NCBI GenBank assembly: GCA_029266815.1
Contig: JAQSWC010000150.1
Location: 1 to 5,533 of the forward strand
Origin: Paucimonas sp.
GTDB lineage: Bacteria; Pseudomonadota; Gammaproteobacteria; Burkholderiales; Burkholderiaceae_D
DNA: 5,533 nt
Reading direction: 5' to 3'
Shown here: piece by piece, positions 1 through 5,042 of the stretch
How positions within the stretch are numbered: the stretch's first letter is position 1
How the letters are laid out: every line of letters starts with the position of its first letter
Translations under genes and position numbers: made by a program
The notes under the pieces: model-generated
Seen by the model: only the letters and a program-made list of their open reading frames with translations
Told to the model about the DNA's origin: nothing
Database searches by the model: none

Positions 1-741
1 CTGCCCTACCTGAAAGGCAGAATCTACCAGCCCTATCTGTCTCCCAGGCTGACTCGCCGCGAACGCGTTGATCGGCTGATGATGCATTATCGCTTGGTTC
101 TGGATATGGGACTGGCCGGGCTCGTGCGCAGAAGTTGCCGCCAGCCGGTGCCTGTCGCAGATCTGACCGGGCGATCCGGCTCCCGCTATCAATTGCTCTT
201 CGGATCGATGGACAGTGCCAGCCAGGACGGCGAAATGACGCTCAAATTGAAATGCGGCATCCACACTATCTACACGGCCGCCTTTAACCTGATTGAGGAA
301 CACGGTTTAAAAGCGATTGAAGTCGGCGGTTTGCATGGATTCCTTACTGTAGACAAGACTTTCAGCATCAAATCAATCACACGCGACCTTTTCGGATACA
401 AACCGCGTGACCTGATGATCGACGCCGTCAACCAGATCGCGTCGGCATTGCAGTGCCGGCACATTATCTTGCTATCGAATGCGAACAAGCTTGCGGCGAG
501 CGGACGCTTCTGCCGAAAGTCGGCCGATTACGACAGGCTGTGGTCAGAACGAGGTGCGTTCAAGCGAAATGACGGAAATTTCCAGCTTGCCTCGACATCC
601 CTGTCAGTATCGCGGAGTGCGGCTGGCGCATCTGTTTGCGCTGGAAGAAAAGAAAGCCTGATGCAGAAGCTGGTCGCACAGATCCAGGTATTCCTCCATA
701 CAGAACGCGGGCTCCATACTCGGTCTGCGGCGACTCGCTGA
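1..741 (+). CDS. DUF535 / VirK-YbjX family protein, 5' end missing
   Basis: The frame is open from the first base to a TGA at 739-741, giving 246 visible residues. The true start is probably upstream, because DUF535 proteins are usually around 300 residues. Recognisable family features, numbered from the first visible codon, are an IYQPYL segment (8-13), a GEMTLKL strand (77-83), an IEVGGLHG motif (106-113; family version roughly IGGLQG), a GYKPRDLM segment (132-139; family version GLRPKxLL) and an ADYDRLW motif (175-181). Members include Shigella VirK and E. coli YbjX, which have been linked to virulence and stress; the biochemical role is unknown. After about residue 195 the sequence becomes Ser/Ala-rich and matches the family less well, although the KESLMQKLVAQIQ stretch (208-220) resembles the usual C-terminal helix. 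A frameshift near 585-640 cannot be excluded. The gene ends 14 nt before the thioredoxin-like gene, so the two may share a transcript. Family call fairly sure, function unknown. Confidence 0.82.
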   Translation: MPYLKGRIYQPYLSPRLTRRERVDRLMMHYRLVLDMGLAGLVRRSCRQPVPVADLTGRSGSRYQLLFGSMDSASQDGEMTLKLKCGIHTIYTAAFNLIEEHGLKAIEVGGLHGFLTVDKTFSIKSITRDLFGYKPRDLMIDAVNQIASALQCRHIILLSNANKLAASGRFCRKSADYDRLWSERGAFKRNDGNFQLASTSLSVSRSAAGASVCAGRKESLMQKLVAQIQVFLHTERGLHTRSAATR

Positions 742-755
742 TTGGCGAAGCTCTT

Positions 756-1253
756 ATGCGCAGCTTGAAAACCTGGCTGTTTCTATGTCTCTTCTTGCCG
801 GTTGTATCAACAGCGATGCCGGAACAACCTTATGATGAACTGGCGGACGCTGGCGAGGCCCTGCAAACAGCAAGGGACAAGGCGGCTGCCTCCAACAAAA
901 AGGTGCTGGTTGTTTTCGGAGCGAACTGGTGTTCCGAATGCGTGCGTGTAGACCGTTCGATGCGGGAGGGCACCATTCCGATCGACATGGCGCGCTACGA
1001 GCTGGTGAAAGTGGATGTGGGCCGTTTCAATCGCAACTTGGATATTGCCCATACCTACGGCAACCCGATACGAAAGGGCATTCCGGCGGCTGTCGTGTTG
1101 TCGAAGGATGGCCAAGTGCTGTATTCCGGTTCCTTGTCGCGTTACGTCGATCCGATTCGCCACTATTCCCGACATCTACCTGTTGCATTCGCCGCCATGC
1201 TGGCGCTGGGTGGCCTGATCGGTCTGGTAGTTTTCATCAAGAAGAAACGCTGA
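756..1253 (+). CDS. Thioredoxin-fold protein, exported and C-terminally membrane-anchored
   Basis: This 165-aa protein starts at ATG 756. It has a signal peptide (about 1-20, KTWLFLCLFLPVVSTA), then a thioredoxin-like domain of the Thioredoxin_7/DsbD-C-terminal type. The domain shows VLVVFGANWCSEC (50-62) with the redox pair Cys59 and Cys62, a KVDVG strand (85-89), and the cis-proline loop KGIPAAVV (107-114, Pro110) followed by SKDGQVLYSG. A hydrophobic helix at about 143-161 ends in a KKKR tail. The positive tail suggests the C-terminus is cytoplasmic and the redox domain periplasmic. The likely role is thiol-disulfide exchange in the periplasm; the partner is unknown. An in-frame upstream TTG at 636 would overlap the DUF535 gene and displace the signal peptide from the N-terminus, so ATG 756 is preferred. 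Its ribosome binding site is weak (GGCGAAG at 744-750). It probably relies on transcription from upstream. Confidence 0.85.
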   Translation: MRSLKTWLFLCLFLPVVSTAMPEQPYDELADAGEALQTARDKAAASNKKVLVVFGANWCSECVRVDRSMREGTIPIDMARYELVKVDVGRFNRNLDIAHTYGNPIRKGIPAAVVLSKDGQVLYSGSLSRYVDPIRHYSRHLPVAFAAMLALGGLIGLVVFIKKKR

Positions 1254-1273
1254 CCGCGCAAGGAATTACGGCA

Positions 1274-1306
1274 AAGCGCACCTGGGCGATACCCCGAATG
1301 GCGCTT
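1274..1306. other. Inverted repeat between thioredoxin-like and esterase genes
   Basis: AAGCGC (1274-1279) is the reverse complement of GCGCTT (1301-1306). A smaller GGG/CCC pair (1284-1286 and 1292-1294) nests inside. No T-run follows, so it is not a standard intrinsic terminator. It overlaps the weak -35 candidate of the esterase promoter, so it could be a regulatory site or chance. Confidence 0.25.
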
Positions 1307-1337
1307 GAATCACCTGCGAGGCCTGCCGTTCTATAAT
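1305..1337 (+). promoter_or_regulatory. Candidate sigma-70 promoter for the esterase gene
   Basis: A perfect -10 box TATAAT lies at 1332-1337, and transcription would start near 1344, about 25 nt before the ATG. The best -35-like element is TTGAAT (1305-1310), but the 21-nt spacer is too long for an ideal promoter. An activator, or a weaker closer -35, may be used. The position directly ahead of the gene supports the call. Confidence 0.5.
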
Positions 1338-1358
1338 CCCCGCTCACCATATCCGAAC

Positions 1359-1363
1359 GGGAG
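1359..1363 (+). promoter_or_regulatory. Ribosome binding site of the esterase gene
   Basis: GGGAG sits 5 nt before the ATG at 1369 and fixes this start, which also puts the signal peptide at the N-terminus. Confidence 0.65.
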
Positions 1364-1368
1364 AAACG

Positions 1369-2652
1369 ATGTTCCGCTGCCTGGGTGCCTTGCTGGTTTT
1401 CTTTCCCCTCGCTTTTCATGCGCATGCCGCAGAGCCGTCAACAGATTCGGCCGCTCTGCAGGCATTGGCGTCACCTGTCCGCTCCGTTGACTTCAACGAT
1501 ACCGATTTCTCGGATCTTGCCGATTTCGGCAAGGCAGTAGGCAATGCGCGCTATGTGGTGCTGGGCGAAAAGACGCATGGTGAAGGAAACGTTTTCGCGC
1601 TGAAGGCCAGACTTGTACGCTATCTTCACCAGAAGCTCGGCTTCGAGGTGCTAGCCCTGGAAAGCGGTCTTTATGACGGCGTGAAAATCAATGCCCTTCG
1701 CGACAGCGGCAAGCCGATGAAAACCGTGGCGCCCGGCAATCTGTTTTTCATGTACTCGACTACCCGCGAAGTGACGCCGTTGTTCGATTACCTTGACAAT
1801 CGGAAGCGCAGCAAGCGCCCGCTCCTGTTCACCACTTTCGACAGCCAGCAAAGCGGAAACCTCTCGCAGCAGGACATGCTGGTGGATCTGGCAGCCTATC
1901 TGCTCAAGCGCGATTCGGATCTTCCTCGAACATTTGCCTGGCGTATCTTTGCCGCACAGTGCCAGAACCTCCTACATTTCGAACGCACGCCACCGCCGGC
2001 CGGAGAGCAGCGCCGCTTCTTCGAAACACTCAGGCTGATAGACCAGGTCACCGGCGCCGACGTCCGCTCGTCGACCCGCCCGCTGGACGACCCCGGATTC
2101 TGGAAACGTGTCTCGGCCAGCCTGCGATCCCAGGCGGAAGCTTTCTGGCAAACACCTCCTGACCAGAGGTTCAATGCTCCACGCGAACGAGAAATGACGG
2201 CAAATATGCTGTGGGTATTGCAACACCAGCATCCCGGCAAGAAGGTCATCATCTGGACGCATGATTTTCACGGCCAGAAAATATCCGCACTTTCCGGAGC
2301 GAAGGGAATGATGGTCGGTGTTCGCGAGACACTCCCCGGCAGGCACTTCTACCATGCCTACTTCACGGGTTACCACGGCAAGTATGTGGATTTCATCAAA
2401 GGCGGCATTACCGAAATACCTGAACCCGATCCGAAATCAATCGAGCATCTGCTGCATCACGCAGGCATGAAGCAGGTCTTCATCGACCTGAAGAAAGCAC
2501 GTCAGAAAGGCTCCAACCTTGAAGGGTACGGCTTCGGCGACTACGAAGGCCGGTTCACGCATGGCAAACCCAGCCTTGGAGAATATGTGGACGGCGTGTT
2601 TTTCCTGGACAGGATCACGCCGGCAACGAGAATGGGGCTGGCTGCAAAGTAA
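1369..2652 (+). CDS. Erythromycin esterase family hydrolase, exported
   Basis: This 427-aa protein belongs to the erythromycin esterase (Ere-like) family. Residues 1-20 form a signal peptide ending in AHAHA-like sequence (FHAHA, cut before AEP), so it is probably periplasmic or secreted. The family motifs are all present: VVLGEKTHGEGNVF (63-76) with Glu67 and His70; LALESGLYDG (95-104) with Glu98; REREMTANMLWVL (272-284); and KVIIWTHDFH (292-301) with His298 and His301. From memory of EreB, its Glu43, His46, Glu74, His285 and His288 match these residues with the same local spacing; EreB Arg55 is replaced by Lys79. EreA and EreB open the macrolide lactone by hydrolysis, but most chromosomal relatives have unknown substrates, so resistance should not be assumed. 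The start is supported by GGGAG at 1359-1363, 5 nt from the ATG, and by the signal peptide. It has its own promoter candidate and converges on a small minus-strand gene 29 nt downstream. Confidence 0.9.
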   Translation: MFRCLGALLVFFPLAFHAHAAEPSTDSAALQALASPVRSVDFNDTDFSDLADFGKAVGNARYVVLGEKTHGEGNVFALKARLVRYLHQKLGFEVLALESGLYDGVKINALRDSGKPMKTVAPGNLFFMYSTTREVTPLFDYLDNRKRSKRPLLFTTFDSQQSGNLSQQDMLVDLAAYLLKRDSDLPRTFAWRIFAAQCQNLLHFERTPPPAGEQRRFFETLRLIDQVTGADVRSSTRPLDDPGFWKRVSASLRSQAEAFWQTPPDQRFNAPREREMTANMLWVLQHQHPGKKVIIWTHDFHGQKISALSGAKGMMVGVRETLPGRHFYHAYFTGYHGKYVDFIKGGITEIPEPDPKSIEHLLHHAGMKQVFIDLKKARQKGSNLEGYGFGDYEGRFTHGKPSLGEYVDGVFFLDRITPATRMGLAAK

Positions 2653-2681
2653 CAGCAGGCGGCAAGAAGCTCAGCAGGTGT

Positions 2682-2900
2682 CTATTCGAGATCGCCGAGA
2701 AGGCGATGAGCCAGCGCCTTGGCTTCTTCAAGTGCTTCATCCGGCGTATCGGAAAAGGCACCGACGGCATGTTCGGAAACATCGTCATCCCCTCCGTCGC
2801 GGCTCTTGATGAGCACCACGCCCTGATAGGCGCCACCTTGCAGCCTTTGTATATCGGCTTCGGCTATCCAGTTTGCCTTGAAGTAAGTCATCGCAGCCAT
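2682..2900 (-). CDS. Small hypothetical protein, 72 aa
   Basis: The gene reads from ATG at 2900 to TAG at 2684-2682. An AGGAG ribosome binding site (2910-2906) lies 5 nt before the start, which strongly supports a real gene. The product is acidic and has no signal peptide or membrane segment. It starts with MAAMTYFKANWIAEA, has a probable beta-rich middle (GAYQGVVLIKS, 23-33), an acidic Asp patch (35-40, GGDDD) and an alanine-rich C-terminal helix after SDTPDEALEEAKALAHRLL (50-68). The pattern of strands followed by an 'eeA...A..la' helix recalls small cytosolic domains common as orphan genes in Burkholderiales, but I do not recognise a named family. The gene converges on the esterase gene with 29 nt between the stops. 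A likely terminator of the preceding gene lies just upstream, which suggests it has its own promoter, although none is obvious. Confidence 0.75.
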   Translation of the reverse strand: MAAMTYFKANWIAEADIQRLQGGAYQGVVLIKSRDGGDDDVSEHAVGAFSDTPDEALEEAKALAHRLLGDLE

Positions 2901-2934
2901 TTTGGCTCCTCGTTCGGCCTGTTACGAAGATATC

Positions 2935-2959
2935 AAAAAGTCAGGCAGCTGCGACCGAC
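2935..2959 (-). terminator. Candidate intrinsic terminator after the DUF1488-like gene
   Basis: On the minus strand, starting 6 nt after the TGA of the 84-aa gene, an imperfect hairpin occupies 2959-2940. Its outer stem is GTCGG pairing with CCTGAC-type sequence, with one wobble and one mismatch. A run of five T residues (2939-2935) follows directly. Position and T-run fit a Rho-independent terminator; the stem is imperfect. Confidence 0.5.
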
Positions 2960-2965
2960 CTGGGT

Positions 2966-3220
2966 TCAGTGAAAAACCTGCGGTCCCAATATCAGAGGCG
3001 CACCGCGCTTGCCTGAAAATATCAATCCGCGCGCGACACTATGAATCTTGCCTTCGAAAGCGCGATAGATATGGTTCAGATCCAGCGTAAACCCGTGCAT
3101 CCGCCGCAAGTGTTCAAGTGCGTCCAGTGTCACCACGCATTCCTTTTGATCGCCGCAAACCGTCACAGCAAATGGAATTCCGTCGATGACATCGCAAGAG
3201 TCGGACAAGATTTGTTCCAT
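2966..3220 (-). CDS. Small DUF1488-like protein, 84 aa
   Basis: The start chosen is the ATG at 3220-3218, because AGGAG lies 7 nt before it. A longer in-frame reading from 3271 would add 17 residues but lacks such a site. The product begins MEQILSDSCDVIDGIPFAVTV. The central part CVVTLDALEHLRRM (28-41) and the later IYRAFEGKIHSVARGLIFSGKRGAPLIL (51-78) fit the DUF1488 pattern as I recall it: a strand followed by 'eaL', then 'F...r..I...A...', then a short basic turn and a final strand. DUF1488 proteins are small cytosolic proteins of unknown function, common in proteobacteria. There is no signal peptide or membrane helix. The gene is followed by a likely terminator and lies 137 nt downstream of the 79-aa gene's stop, so it is probably transcribed alone or by readthrough. 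The gene itself is well supported; the family call is moderate. Confidence 0.75.
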   Translation of the reverse strand: MEQILSDSCDVIDGIPFAVTVCGDQKECVVTLDALEHLRRMHGFTLDLNHIYRAFEGKIHSVARGLIFSGKRGAPLILGPQVFH

Positions 3221-3329
3221 AATGTTCTCCTGTGTACCGAATGACAAAATAGTGTAGCCATGCAGCATCACAGATAGTAGACAGAACGAAACACTACACC
3301 TTGCTGAAACGCAAACAGAAAGGCATGAG

Positions 3330-3346
3330 AAGCTGCAAAGCAGCTT
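3330..3346 (-). terminator. Hairpin downstream of the 79-aa gene, possible terminator
   Basis: AAGCTGC (3330-3336) and GCAGCTT (3340-3346) form a perfect 7-bp stem around a 3-nt loop. On the minus strand it begins 11 nt after the TAA of the 79-aa gene. What follows is T-rich but interrupted (TTCTC...CCTTTCTGTTT), so termination may be weak. Confidence 0.45.
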
Positions 3347-3357
3347 GAGAAGGGAAC

Positions 3358-3597
3358 TTACTGGCGAAGACGTTTCATCAGCAAATCGGTTTGTACACTG
3401 GAGTCGTACTCTCGTCCGCCTTTCAGGTAAATCATGGCGCCGATTGTAGCGAGAAAAGCAAAGTCCTGTTCAGAAATCTGGCCACGTATATGCGCCAGGA
3501 ATTCCGCATAGGCGGATACTAAATCCTCAATCGCAAGTGTGTGTTCCAGCTTGTCCGCCAGATGACTCATGACTGCAATAGCGTCTTCAATTTCCAC
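3358..3597 (-). CDS. Small hypothetical protein, 79 aa, GTG start
   Basis: The gene reads from GTG at 3597-3595 to TAA at 3360-3358. A strong GGAGG (3606-3602) precedes it by 4 nt, and no better in-frame ATG exists upstream. The product is mostly helical and acidic at the N-terminus (MEIEDAIAVMSHLADKLEHTLAIEDL), with a moderately hydrophobic stretch (DFAFLATIGAMIYLKGG, 45-61) that is probably a buried helix rather than a membrane segment, and a basic end (LLMKRLRQ). I do not recognise a family. It is the first of three small minus-strand genes and is divergent from the phosphoesterase across a gap of about 460 nt, so the control region for both directions probably lies there. Gene call supported by the ribosome binding site and the hairpin just after the stop; function unknown. 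Confidence 0.65.
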   Translation of the reverse strand: MEIEDAIAVMSHLADKLEHTLAIEDLVSAYAEFLAHIRGQISEQDFAFLATIGAMIYLKGGREYDSSVQTDLLMKRLRQ

Positions 3598-3672
3598 ACT
3601 GCCTCCGAATAAGAGATGCTTTTTAATAATAATGCGCTGGTTCCTGCAGCGCTAATTCATTGTCGACGCTAA

Positions 3673-3692
3673 AAATGTCAAATGAAATGTCA
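3673..3692. repeat. Short direct repeat AAATGTCA, two copies
   Basis: AAATGTCA occurs at 3673-3680 and 3685-3692, a 12-nt period close to one helical turn. The copies overlap the -35 positions of candidate promoters on both strands, so they could form an operator. Chance is possible in AT-rich DNA. Confidence 0.35.
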
Positions 3693-3716
3693 GAATGAAA
3701 AACGTCTTCATATAAT
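3687..3716 (+). promoter_or_regulatory. Candidate sigma-70 promoter, plus strand
   Basis: A perfect TATAAT at 3711-3716 is preceded, with an 18-nt spacer, by ATGTCA (3687-3692), which matches 4 of 6 positions of the -35 consensus. Transcription would begin near 3723. It could drive the phosphoesterase-guaC pair through a long leader, or a separate short RNA. Confidence 0.45.
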
Positions 3717-3920
3717 TCATATTATTTCGAACGTCTCGTGGTGCCGCGACCACAGAATTATGGATTTGTGCAGAGTTTTATCGGTGCAAAGCATTAAACG
3801 ATCCGGCACCAAGTGGAGCACTGTTTGCATTGTTGTTAGATATCAAAGATTGCTCGGTGGAACAACGCTTTCTACGCTGCGTATCGGGACGTTGCTTGGT
3901 AAGTCGCAGAGTATCTGGCG

Positions 3921-3951
3921 CGCCGGCGCTTCCGGCGAAAGAACGTTCTTT
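3921..3951 (+). terminator. GC-rich hairpin followed by a 14-nt palindrome, possible terminator or regulatory site
   Basis: CGCCGG (3921-3926) and CCGGCG (3932-3937) form a 6-bp stem with a 5-nt loop. Directly after it comes the perfect palindrome AAAGAACGTTCTTT (3938-3951), whose right arm ends in a short T-run (TTTT at 3949-3952). It could end a transcript starting near 3723, act as a structured leader element of the phosphoesterase mRNA, or include a dimeric repressor site. The sequence alone does not decide. Confidence 0.35.
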
Positions 3952-3963
3952 TGAGTTTGTAAA

Positions 3964-3991
3964 GTACTAAGAATCCTCGTTCATGTACTAA
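3964..3991. repeat. Direct repeat GTACTAA, two copies 21 nt apart
   Basis: GTACTAA at 3964-3970 and 3985-3991 is spaced by 21 nt, about two helical turns, roughly 70-100 nt before the phosphoesterase start. The spacing fits a regulator binding the same DNA face, but no known regulator motif is recognised. Confidence 0.3.
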
Positions 3992-4061
3992 ATATATGTG
4001 TCTTCATATCGGCCAAAGAGCCCTAGCCATTGCCAAACTAAAAGAACCGGAGCAAAAAAGA

Positions 4062-5021
4062 ATGAAAACCTGCGGGCGTCTATACGCTGTTTTGTCTCGC
4101 GCGGGAAAGTGGGGAACAATTCTGTTGACTAGCGTCGTCTGCCTCGGTTGTTTCTTCAGCCGGGGGTGGTCGGCTACCTCTTCCCCACTGCAGGAATCCG
4201 CTGCGGGTCCCGGCATTACTCTGTATGCGGCAGGGGATATTGCCGACTGTCGCAAGTCGCTCCCGGAAAAAAGCGGCGCGGCACGCACTGCAGTCCTTGT
4301 GGAAAAGATGCTGGCAAGCGATGCAGATGCAGTGGTACTGACACTTGGCGACCTGACGTACCCGCGCGGACTGCTTGCGGAATTTGAAGGTTGCTATGAA
4401 CCCACCTGGGGCCGCTTCAAGCACCGGACTTTTCCTTCTCCCGGCAATCACGAGTACTACACGCCCGGAGCAGCGGGCTATTACCAGTACTTCGGCGAGA
4501 CTGCCGGCCCTCTCCGGCGTGGCTACTACAGCTTCAATCTCGGAACATGGCACATTGTTTCGCTTAACAGCAACCTGAAGGCCGAGCGCTATGCGGAGCA
4601 GCTTGAATGGCTCGCAAACGATCTGGCTCAGCACCCGAGCCGCTGCACGCTCGCCTACTGGCATCATCCTTATTTCAGCTCCGGCGGGCATGGTAACCAT
4701 CCTTTCATGAGCCAGGTATGGCGCACGCTGGAGTCAGCCGGTGCCGAGGTGGTGTTGAGCGGCCACGATCACGATTACGAACGCTTCGCGCCGCAGAATG
4801 CCGAAGGTATAAAGAACGAACAGCATGGCATGCGCCAGTTTGTGGTCGGCACCGGCGGGGCGCATCTGACCCGCTTCGTGTTTCGCAAGCCGAACAGCGA
4901 AGCCGCCAGCAACAGCGTTTATGGCGTACTGCGTATGGTGCTTAAAGAGAATAGCTACGAATGGGAGTTTGTCAGCATTGACGGCGCCGTCCTCGACAAG
5001 GATGCAGCGCTTTGCCATTGA
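4062..5021 (+). CDS. Exported purple-acid-phosphatase-like metallophosphoesterase
   Basis: From the ATG at 4062 the product has 319 residues. A signal peptide with basic start (MKTCGRLYAVLSRAGKW) and hydrophobic core (18-32) is probably cut near WSA-TS (38-39), placing the enzyme in the periplasm. The calcineurin-like metal-site motifs occur in order: GDIADC (58-63, Asp59), GDLTYP (96-101, Asp97 and Tyr100), GNHEYY (128-133, Asn129), YWHHP (199-203, His201) and GHDHDYER (234-241, His235 and His237). Tyr100 in the GDxxY motif is the residue that binds iron in purple acid phosphatases, so a phosphomonoesterase acting on a small phosphate ester is the likely role; the substrate is unknown. An upstream in-frame ATG at 3996 would add 22 residues before the signal peptide; 4062 is preferred because GGAG (4049-4052) lies 9 nt before it and the signal peptide then sits at the N-terminus. 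guaC follows after 21 nt. Confidence 0.88.
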   Translation: MKTCGRLYAVLSRAGKWGTILLTSVVCLGCFFSRGWSATSSPLQESAAGPGITLYAAGDIADCRKSLPEKSGAARTAVLVEKMLASDADAVVLTLGDLTYPRGLLAEFEGCYEPTWGRFKHRTFPSPGNHEYYTPGAAGYYQYFGETAGPLRRGYYSFNLGTWHIVSLNSNLKAERYAEQLEWLANDLAQHPSRCTLAYWHHPYFSSGGHGNHPFMSQVWRTLESAGAEVVLSGHDHDYERFAPQNAEGIKNEQHGMRQFVVGTGGAHLTRFVFRKPNSEAASNSVYGVLRMVLKENSYEWEFVSIDGAVLDKDAALCH

Positions 5022-5030
5022 GACGTTTAC

Positions 5031-5037
5031 AAGGAGG
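5031..5037 (+). promoter_or_regulatory. Strong ribosome binding site of guaC
   Basis: AAGGAGG lies 5 nt before the ATG at 5043, a near-perfect match to the 16S rRNA anti-Shine-Dalgarno sequence. It fixes the guaC start and suggests efficient translation. Confidence 0.8.
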
Positions 5038-5042
5038 CAGCC

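Larger units (their letters stand above)
3598..4061. other. Gene-free region with divergent control signals, possible small RNA or long leader
   Basis: No convincing protein gene is seen in these 464 nt. The left part (about 3620-3730) is AT-rich. It contains two copies of AAATGTCA (3673-3680 and 3685-3692, 12 nt apart), two copies of TTCATAT (3707-3713 and 3716-3722), a perfect TATAAT on the plus strand (3711-3716), and on the minus strand a perfect TTGACA (complement of 3676-3681). A short hairpin GTGGT/ACCAC lies at 3738-3753. Near the right end is a hairpin plus palindrome (3921-3951), then two GTACTAA copies (3964-3970 and 3985-3991). If the TATAAT box is used for the phosphoesterase, the leader would be about 340 nt. 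Confidence 0.5.

Noticed and set aside
636..755. Upstream extension of the thioredoxin-like protein to a TTG at 636
   Set aside because: It would overlap the DUF535 gene by about 100 nt and bury the signal peptide inside the protein.
1972..2376. 134-codon minus-strand reading frame inside the esterase gene
   Set aside because: Antisense to the well-supported esterase, with no family features.
1369..2652. Calling the esterase a macrolide resistance gene (ere)
   Set aside because: The family motifs are present, but it carries a signal peptide and an Arg-to-Lys change, and there is no mobile or resistance context.
2691..2707. Hairpin ATCGCC/GGCGAT between the convergent esterase and 72-aa genes as a terminator
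   Set aside because: It lies inside the coding end of the 72-aa gene and has no T-run on either side.
3682..3954. 90-codon plus-strand reading frame in the intergenic region, with an internal ATG at 3760
   Set aside because: It overlaps the candidate promoter, has no ribosome binding site at either start, shows no recognisable domain, and its composition looks like translated non-coding DNA.
4084..4160. Lipoprotein signal around the CLGC sequence of the phosphoesterase
   Set aside because: The -3 position is Cys rather than Leu or a similar residue, so it does not fit a lipobox; a standard signal peptide cut near WSA is more likely.
4080..4700. 206-codon minus-strand reading frame opposite the phosphoesterase
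   Set aside because: Antisense to a gene with five conserved metal-site motifs; no recognisable domain.
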